In this document: positions 30,007-35,116 of the stretch, in pieces
Position numbering within the stretch: position 1 is the stretch's first letter
Layout: each line of letters starts with the position of its first letter
Assembly: GCA_017524845.1 (NCBI GenBank)
Contig: JAFXUU010000093.1
Span: forward strand, 1-35,116
From: Oscillospiraceae bacterium
Lineage (GTDB): Bacteria > Bacillota > Clostridia > Oscillospirales > Oscillospiraceae
DNA length: 35,116 nucleotides
Direction: 5' to 3'
The notes under the pieces: model-generated
Told to the model about the DNA's origin: nothing
The model's input: the letters and a program-made list of their open reading frames with translations, nothing else
The model's database searches: none
Made by a program: the position numbers and the translations under genes

Positions 30007-31521
30007 TTACTTCTTGTCCGCCTCCTTCAGCAGGAAGCGAAGCAGCGCGCTGGGACCCTTGGCCTCTGTATAGATCGTATCCCCGAACCATATGCGGCAG
30101 GGGTCCTCCACCGTGTAGGGCCGCCAGAGGGGCATGTCCGCCCCGTCCGCGTCCTGGCCGTTGGGATCGCCGGAGCGGATGAAATTGGCCCAGTAGTTGC
30201 ACATCTGCCGGGCAAGATCGTAATGCTTGCCCTTGAAGGGCCGCCAGCACTTCGCCAGGGTCTCGAAGAAGAACCAGAGATCGCTGGAATGGAAGGTGCC
30301 GGGCTGATCCCAGCCGGGCATCTCGGGATCGAAGACCCAATAATACATGGGATGGGTATCCCCCGTCTCGGCCTTCTTCTGGGCCAGGCGGCGGATGGAG
30401 AATTCCAGGTGCTGGGCAGACGCCTTGTGGCGCATCTCCGCGAGAGAGCCGGAGGGCGACGCACAGAGGGCCAGGAACTCATCGGCGTCCTCGCCGAAGT
30501 TCTTCCGGGCATATTCCTTGAATTCCTCCACCGTCTTCCCCGCCGGGCTGGAGGGGAACTCCGTGGAGGTGTGGCCGAAGAGCATGGGCACCAGGTTGAC
30601 CTCGTTCTTCATGAACAGCTCGTTGGAGAGGCCGGTGATCATATGCCCGTCCTCCACCACGCCGAAGCGCAGATTGCACTCGTTGGCCTTGTCCCGCACG
30701 AAGAAGGCGTCCAGCTTTCTCGCCTCCGCCAGGGTCTTCACGCCCAGGAGCTTGAAGAACTGCTGACCGATCTTCTCGGCCTCCTTCAGGGTGAGGTTCG
30801 GACCGAACATGCTGGGGGGATAGGGGCAGAGCTCCAGGCCGCTGTCCACGATGGCCTTCTGGAACAGGCCCTTGTTCAGGGGAGAGGCCACCTGTGCCAT
30901 GACGCTGCCGCCGCCGGCGGACTGACCGCCGATGGTGATGTTGTCCGGGTCGCCGCCGAAGGCCGCGATGTTGCGCTTGACCCACATGGTGCCGAAGCGC
31001 TGGTCCAGATAGCCGAAGTTCGCGGGCGCATCGGGCGCTTCCGCCGTGATCTCCGGATGGGCGAAGAAGCCGAAGACGTTGAGCCGGTAGTTCACGGTGA
31101 CCACCACGATGCCCCTGCGGGCCAGGCGCTCCCCGTCGAATTCCATCTCCGCCGTGTTCCCTTCCCGAAGACCGCCGCCGAAGTACCAGACGAAGACCGG
31201 GAGCTTCTCGTCAGCGCTCCGGGCCGGGGTCCACACGTTGAGCATGAGGCTGTCCTCGGACATCTCGATGGAGGGGTCCACGTTCCATTCCCGGGAATAG
31301 ATGTTGTCCGGATCCTCGCCGGGGACGTGCTGCATGGAGATGGGGCCGAATTTATAAGCCTTCAGAACGCCTCTCCATTTTTTCGCCGGCTGCGGCGCGC
31401 GCCAGCGGTTTTCCCCAACGGGGGGCGCGGCATAGGGGATGCCCTTGAAGGCGGTGATCCGCGGGTCAGCCGCGGGGAGGCCTTCTACCGTTCCGGTTTC
31501 CACAGTGACCTTTCTAAGCAT
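30007..31521 (-). CDS. Type B carboxylesterase
   Basis: This protein of 504 residues is an alpha/beta-hydrolase of the carboxylesterase type B family. It shows FKGIPYAAPPVGENRW near the N-terminus, EDSLMLNVWTP, the oxyanion loop VFVWYFGGGLREG, the nucleophile elbow GGQSAGGGSVM, the acid region GHTSTEF and the histidine region TFHSSDLWFFFE. All catalytic elements look intact. No signal peptide is visible, so it should act in the cytoplasm on an imported ester. The ATG at 31521 is chosen because CAGGAGGAAGCT precedes it; an in-frame ATG further upstream lacks a ribosome site. It is divergent from the alcohol dehydrogenase gene, and the two promoters lie about 70 bases apart. Confidence 0.93.
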   Translation of the reverse strand: MLRKVTVETGTVEGLPAADPRITAFKGIPYAAPPVGENRWRAPQPAKKWRGVLKAYKFGPISMQHVPGEDPDNIYSREWNVDPSIEMSEDSLMLNVWTPARSADEKLPVFVWYFGGGLREGNTAEMEFDGERLARRGIVVVTVNYRLNVFGFFAHPEITAEAPDAPANFGYLDQRFGTMWVKRNIAAFGGDPDNITIGGQSAGGGSVMAQVASPLNKGLFQKAIVDSGLELCPYPPSMFGPNLTLKEAEKIGQQFFKLLGVKTLAEARKLDAFFVRDKANECNLRFGVVEDGHMITGLSNELFMKNEVNLVPMLFGHTSTEFPSSPAGKTVEEFKEYARKNFGEDADEFLALCASPSGSLAEMRHKASAQHLEFSIRRLAQKKAETGDTHPMYYWVFDPEMPGWDQPGTFHSSDLWFFFETLAKCWRPFKGKHYDLARQMCNYWANFIRSGDPNGQDADGADMPLWRPYTVEDPCRIWFGDTIYTEAKGPSALLRFLLKEADKK

Positions 31522-31598
31522 AGCTTCCTCCTGAAAACGCAGCGCGGCGCGGCGGGCGCCGGTCGCGGTATTTGCGGTCATAAGCACCCATTTAAGAA

Positions 31599-31607
31599 AT
31601 TATATCA
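31599..31607 (-). promoter_or_regulatory. Extended -10 promoter of the carboxylesterase gene
   Basis: On the minus strand TGA followed by a perfect TATAAT (31599-31604) forms an extended -10. There is no good -35 box at 17 bases (TGGAAC), as is common for this promoter class. The leader is about 70 bases. Confidence 0.65.
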
Positions 31608-31674
31608 CAAACATCTCCAATGTTCCACAAGGAAAGTGAAGTTTTCCCCGCTTTCCTCTCCGTTTCGGAAACGC

Positions 31675-31703
31675 TTGACAATTCTCCGGCGAGGTACTAT
31701 CGT
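31675..31703 (+). promoter_or_regulatory. Promoter of the alcohol dehydrogenase gene
   Basis: A consensus TTGACA (31675-31680) is followed after 17 bases by TATCGT (31698-31703). The ribosome site AAGGAGGAG follows shortly before the ATG at 31740. Confidence 0.65.
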
Positions 31704-31739
31704 CAGAGGTATCTAAAGACCGTTAAGGAGGAGCAGAGC

Positions 31740-32816
31740 ATGGACAGGAAAACGATGCGGGCCCTGGTCGTATACGGCAAGGGCGATTACCGTTACGAGC
31801 CGGAATACCCGATCCCCGTCTGCGGACCGGACGACATTCTCCTGAAGACCGAAGGCTGCGGCGTCTGCGCCAGCGACGTGAAATGCTGGCACGGGGCCGA
31901 GAGCTACTGGGGCAACGGGTCGGACAAGGCCCCCTGGGTCCGCGCGCCCTTCATCCCCGGCCATGAGTTTTTGGGTACCGTCAGCGAGGTTGGCGCCAAC
32001 GTGAAGGATTACGCCGTGGGCGAGCGGCTGACGGTGGAGCAGATCGCCCCCTGCGGCGAGTGCCGCTTCTGCCGGGACGGGCACTACTGGATGTGTCAGC
32101 CCCATTACATCTACGGCTACTTCACGGATTACTGCGGGGCCATGGCGGAATACGTGCGCATCCCCGTGAAGCACGCCCGTATCCACCGGGTGCCGAAGCG
32201 TCTGCCCTTGCGCAGCGCCCTGCTCATCGAGCCCTACGGCTGCGCCAAGCACTGCGTGGACCGGGCGCAGATCACGAAGGACGACATCGTGGTGATCTCC
32301 GGGGCCGGGACCCTGGGGCTGGGCATGGTGACCTACGCCCACACGAAGAAGCCCAAAAAGCTCATCTCCCTGGACCTGCAGGAGAACCGCCTGGCCAAGG
32401 CCCTGGATTTCGGCGCGGACCTGGCCTGGAATCCGGCCAAGGAGGACGTGGTGAAGAGCATCCTGGATATGACCGACGGCTACGGCTGCGACATCTATAT
32501 CGAGGCCACCGGCCACCCCTCCTCCGTGGTGCAGGGCATGAACATGATCCGGAAGCTGGGGCGCTTCGTGGAATTCTCCGTATTCGGCGAGCCCACCACC
32601 CTGGACTGGTCCATCATCGGGGACAAGAAAGAGCTGGACGTGCTTGGAAGCCACCTGAGCCCAGACTGCTATCCCTACGTGATCGAGAACATGGCCTCCG
32701 GCGTCCTGCACACGGACGGCGTCGTCACCCGGACCTTCGACCTGGCCGACTGGGAGACCGCCTTCGACCTGGCCGCCGGAAAGCAGGGCAACATCAAGGT
32801 GGCCATCACCTTCTGA
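31740..32816 (+). CDS. Zinc-dependent medium-chain alcohol dehydrogenase
   Basis: This protein of 358 residues belongs to the zinc MDR family (sorbitol or threonine dehydrogenase-like). The catalytic zinc site appears as GCGVCASDVKCWHG, GHEFLG and EPYGCAKH. The structural zinc site is CGECRFCRDGHYWMC. The NAD(P) fold carries ISGAGTLGLGMVTYA and the acidic Asp in ISLDLQ, which favours NAD over NADP. The enzyme would oxidise a secondary alcohol or polyol, or reduce the matching ketone; the substrate is unknown. AAGGAGGAG precedes the ATG at 31740. The flavin reductase gene follows after 134 bases with its own promoter, and the esterase is divergent; ester cleavage, alcohol oxidation and enone reduction would make a plausible sequence. 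Confidence 0.93.
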   Translation: MDRKTMRALVVYGKGDYRYEPEYPIPVCGPDDILLKTEGCGVCASDVKCWHGAESYWGNGSDKAPWVRAPFIPGHEFLGTVSEVGANVKDYAVGERLTVEQIAPCGECRFCRDGHYWMCQPHYIYGYFTDYCGAMAEYVRIPVKHARIHRVPKRLPLRSALLIEPYGCAKHCVDRAQITKDDIVVISGAGTLGLGMVTYAHTKKPKKLISLDLQENRLAKALDFGADLAWNPAKEDVVKSILDMTDGYGCDIYIEATGHPSSVVQGMNMIRKLGRFVEFSVFGEPTTLDWSIIGDKKELDVLGSHLSPDCYPYVIENMASGVLHTDGVVTRTFDLADWETAFDLAAGKQGNIKVAITF

Positions 32817-32880
32817 GCATTCAGCACGGGCATGCCTGGGGACCTTCGGCGCGCCCGCCCCTTCCTGCCGCCGACAGTGA

Positions 32881-32909
32881 TTGAAATACGGCCCCGTCTG
32901 TGCTATACT
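32881..32909 (+). promoter_or_regulatory. Promoter of the second flavin reductase gene
   Basis: TTGAAA (32881-32886) and TATACT (32904-32909) are 17 bases apart, with TGC before the -10 giving an extended -10. The ATAAGGAGG ribosome site lies at about 32934-32942. Confidence 0.8.
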
Positions 32910-32950
32910 GGTCGAAAAACGGCGGTTTGTGGAATAAGGAGGCATCGGCC

Positions 32951-34945
32951 ATGGCATGCAGATATCCCCACGTGTTCGACCACTTCGAGATCCGCGGCGT
33001 CCTCTACAAAAACCACCTGGAGCAGGCGCCTCCCGGCTGTTTCTTCTCCGGCGACGACCGGGGCTTCGTGACCGACGATTTCGTGTCCTACTTCCGGCAG
33101 TACGCCCGGGGCGGCGTGGCCGTGTGCAACGTGGGCAACTGCTCCATCGACATCACCGAAAGCAGCGACGAGGCGCGGCAGCTGCAGCTGTCGGACCCGG
33201 AATGCGTGATGCCCCTGCGGAAGTTCGCCGAAATGTGCCAGGTCTACGGGGCCCACGGTTCCCTGGAGCTGACCCACAACGGCAAGGACACGACCTTTGA
33301 AAACGTGGGCCACGCCCCCTACAGCGCCTCCTCTTTTATCACCAAGGCGGAGGAGCGGCGGGCAAAGATGCTGGGGCGGGAGCCCGTCGCCACCATCGAA
33401 ATGAGCCGGGAGAAGATCCGGGAGACCGTGGAGAAATACGCCCGGGCCGCCCGCTTCTGCAAGGACGCCGGGATGCAGATGTGCATGATCCACGGCGCCC
33501 ACGGAAACCTCATCGCCCAGTTCGCCAGCCCCTACTACAACCGGCGCACGGACGAATACGGCGGCTCCCTCCGCAACCGGGCCCGCTTCGCCTGCGAGGT
33601 GCTGGAGGCGGTGCGCGGCGCAGTGGGCGAGGATTTCGTCATCGAATACCGCCTGTCCGCGGACGAATTCCACCCGGAACAGATGCGCTTCCCCGAAACC
33701 CTGGAGTTCATCCAATACATCAAGGACAGGACGGACATTCTCCACGTTTCCGCCGGTCTCCACGATCTGTACGGCGAACCCTGGTATCTCCGCTATCTCA
33801 TGACGAACTACACCATGCCCCAGAAGTTCAACGTCGGCTTCTCCGAGGCGGTGAAGCGGTCCTATCCCGAGCTGAAGGTGGCCGTGGTGGGGGCCATCAA
33901 GGACCCCGGCCAGGCGGAGGAGATCATCGCTTCCGGCCAGGCGGACCTGGTGGCCATGAACCGGGCGCTCCACGCGGATTACGACATGCCCAGGAAGTAC
34001 GCCGAGGGGAAGGAATGGCAGCATATGCCCTGCCTTCGCTGTTCCTGCTTCCGGCTGGCCAGCCCCCACACCGCCAAGCTCTGCTCCGTGAACCCCATGT
34101 GGGGCCGCTTCCGGGAATACCCGGAGGGCTGCCTCCCTCCCGCCCCCGTCAGGAAAAAAGCGGCCGTCATCGGCGGCGGCCCGGGAGGCGTGGAGGCGGT
34201 GAAGTGGCTGCTGCAGCGGGGCCACGACGTGACCCTCTACGAGAAGGCGGAAAACGTCGGCGGACATGTGCGGGACGCGGTGGCGGCGGATTTCAAGACC
34301 GACCTGAGAGACTACCTCCGCTACATGGAGGATTTCGCCGCCAACTGCGGCGCCAGGGTCCTCCTGAACACCGAGGCCACGCCGGAGCTGCTGGCGGGCG
34401 AGGGCTATGACGTCATCATCGCCGCCGTGGGCTCCGATCCCATCCTGCCCCGGGTCCCCGGCGCAGACAAGCCCCACGTCCACTGGGCGCCGGACGCGGA
34501 AAACGGCCGGGTCCCCTGCGGGCAGCGGGTGGTGATCGTCGGCGGCTCCTCCGTGGGTACGGAGGCCTCCATCAGCCTGGCGCAGAAGGGCAAAAGCGTC
34601 ACGGTGGTGGAAATGGCGGAGCAGGTGGACCTTTTCCGCACCGGCGCCGCCTCCGATCTTCTGGCCCTCAGTGAGGAAAACCACGTGGAGCGGCTCCTGG
34701 GCTGGCAGCTGCTGGAGATCACCGACGACGGGGTACGGATCCGGCAGGTGAAGACCGGGGAGGAGAAGGCCCTTCCCGCGGACACGGTGCTCATGGCCGT
34801 CGGCGTGAAGCCCCGGCGTTCGGCTGCCCTGCAGTTCGCCCATCTCTGTCCCGAAAGCAGCTTTTACATCATCGGCGACGCCGTGAAATCCGGGGAGATC
34901 CGGGACGCGGTGTTCCAGGCCTTCGAGGTCGCACGTACGATTTGA
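32951..34945 (+). CDS. FMN/Fe-S/FAD enoate reductase, BaiCD/FadH-like, divergent active site
   Basis: This protein of 664 residues has the same three-part plan as the protein at 14655-16661: a flavin barrel (1-355), an Fe-S site, and a FAD/NAD(P)H module with IGGGPGG near 408 and VGGSSVG in the second fold. Two features are unusual. The proton donor position normally Tyr in HGAHGY is Asn (HGAHGN, Asn186). The Fe-S cysteines (361, 364, 366, 378) have the spacing C-x2-C-x-C-x11-C, shorter than C-x2-C-x3-C in FadH. The barrel start (KNHLEQAPPGCFF) also differs from the common KNR-MAPM pattern. The fold and cofactors are clear; the reaction is not. The ATG at 32951 follows AAGGAGG by 8 bases. Confidence 0.9.
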   Translation: MACRYPHVFDHFEIRGVLYKNHLEQAPPGCFFSGDDRGFVTDDFVSYFRQYARGGVAVCNVGNCSIDITESSDEARQLQLSDPECVMPLRKFAEMCQVYGAHGSLELTHNGKDTTFENVGHAPYSASSFITKAEERRAKMLGREPVATIEMSREKIRETVEKYARAARFCKDAGMQMCMIHGAHGNLIAQFASPYYNRRTDEYGGSLRNRARFACEVLEAVRGAVGEDFVIEYRLSADEFHPEQMRFPETLEFIQYIKDRTDILHVSAGLHDLYGEPWYLRYLMTNYTMPQKFNVGFSEAVKRSYPELKVAVVGAIKDPGQAEEIIASGQADLVAMNRALHADYDMPRKYAEGKEWQHMPCLRCSCFRLASPHTAKLCSVNPMWGRFREYPEGCLPPAPVRKKAAVIGGGPGGVEAVKWLLQRGHDVTLYEKAENVGGHVRDAVAADFKTDLRDYLRYMEDFAANCGARVLLNTEATPELLAGEGYDVIIAAVGSDPILPRVPGADKPHVHWAPDAENGRVPCGQRVVIVGGSSVGTEASISLAQKGKSVTVVEMAEQVDLFRTGAASDLLALSEENHVERLLGWQLLEITDDGVRIRQVKTGEEKALPADTVLMAVGVKPRRSAALQFAHLCPESSFYIIGDAVKSGEIRDAVFQAFEVARTI

Positions 34946-34948
34946 AAC

Positions 34949-34992
34949 AGGGAGCCGTCCGGCTCTCCCGGAGGGAATGCCGCGGCATTCCC
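34949..34992 (+). terminator. Paired hairpins after the second flavin reductase
   Basis: A GAGCCG/CGGCTC stem is followed by a perfect 9-bp stem GGGAATGCC/GGCATTCCC (34973-34981 and 34984-34992). No T run follows, and the next gene starts 18 bases later, so these may reduce read-through or stabilise the message rather than end it. Confidence 0.4.
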
Positions 34993-35010
34993 GGAAAAGG
35001 AGGTACCTCC

Positions 35011-35116
35011 ATGAAAAGAACCCTTGCCATCCTGCTCGCTCTGCTGATGCTGCTGGCCCTGGCGGCCTGCGGCGGCGGGACGAAGGAAACGCCCGCCACT
35101 CAGGCCCCCGCTGCCA
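35011..35116 (+). CDS. Lipoprotein, N-terminal part only (gene cut by window edge)
   Basis: The visible 35 residues form a lipoprotein signal peptide: MKRT, a hydrophobic stretch LAILLALLMLLALAAC, and a lipobox with Cys20, followed by the flexible GGGTKETPATQAP. This is the usual start of a substrate-binding protein of an ABC or TRAP-type importer in Firmicutes, but the functional part lies outside the window. The ribosome site GGAGG at 34999-35003 is inside a perfect 12-base palindrome GGAGGTACCTCC that ends directly before the ATG. It probably belongs with the preceding flavin reductase gene. Confidence 0.85.
   Translation, partial: MKRTLAILLALLMLLALAACGGGTKETPATQAPAA

Overview
This is a GC-rich window (most coding regions look clearly above 55% GC) with Gram-positive expression signals: strong AGGAGG-type ribosome sites, frequent TTG/GTG starts and sigma-A-like promoters. 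It also carries an SLH/dockerin surface protease, a PadR-DUF1700-DUF4097 operon and Fe-S flavin reductases of the BaiCD/FadH type. Together these suggest an anaerobic gut-type Firmicute, most likely a high-GC Oscillospirales/Clostridia member. This is inference from gene content; no rRNA or tRNA gene is visible.

Positions 1-8154 hold a complete type I-C CRISPR-Cas locus, all cas genes on the minus strand in the order cas3, cas5c, cas8c, cas7c, cas4, cas1, cas2, then leader and array. The array is cut by the left edge (two full repeats and one partial are visible). The six genes cas5c to cas2 are tightly coupled, several with 4-base overlaps, and have their own promoter. cas3 has a separate promoter. 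The 224-base gap between cas3 and cas5c is the most interesting part of the window. It encodes, on the opposite (plus) strand, a degenerate single CRISPR repeat: a hairpin followed by an 11-base crRNA-like 5' handle differing from the array handle at one base. A spacer-like stretch follows, whose first 11 bases match a site directly beside the -35 box of the cas5c promoter. This has the architecture of a CreR-type crRNA-like guide by which Cascade would repress its own operon.

Positions 8245-14623 carry an insulating terminator, a small unknown gene, a TVP38/VTT-family membrane protein, a polyphosphate operon (PPK2-type polyphosphate:AMP phosphotransferase followed by PPK1), and a metallo-beta-lactamase-fold hydrolase. 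The hydrolase lies downstream of a 165-base palindromic repeat; a shorter relative of that repeat is at 18683-18788.

Positions 14655-25247 contain an FMN/Fe-S/FAD reductase, a divergent PadR-DUF1700-DUF4097 envelope operon with a visible operator, and a 2077-residue secreted subtilisin-like protease with dockerin, Big2, cohesin-like and three SLH modules.

Positions 25408-34945 hold an ArsB/NhaD-type permease, a fused cyclic-nucleotide-binding/NhaC-type antiporter beside a membrane diguanylate cyclase, a type B carboxylesterase, a zinc alcohol dehydrogenase and a second FMN/Fe-S/FAD reductase. A lipoprotein gene cut by the right edge follows. Esterase, dehydrogenase, reductase and lipoprotein may form a small-molecule uptake and catabolism cluster, but no substrate can be named.
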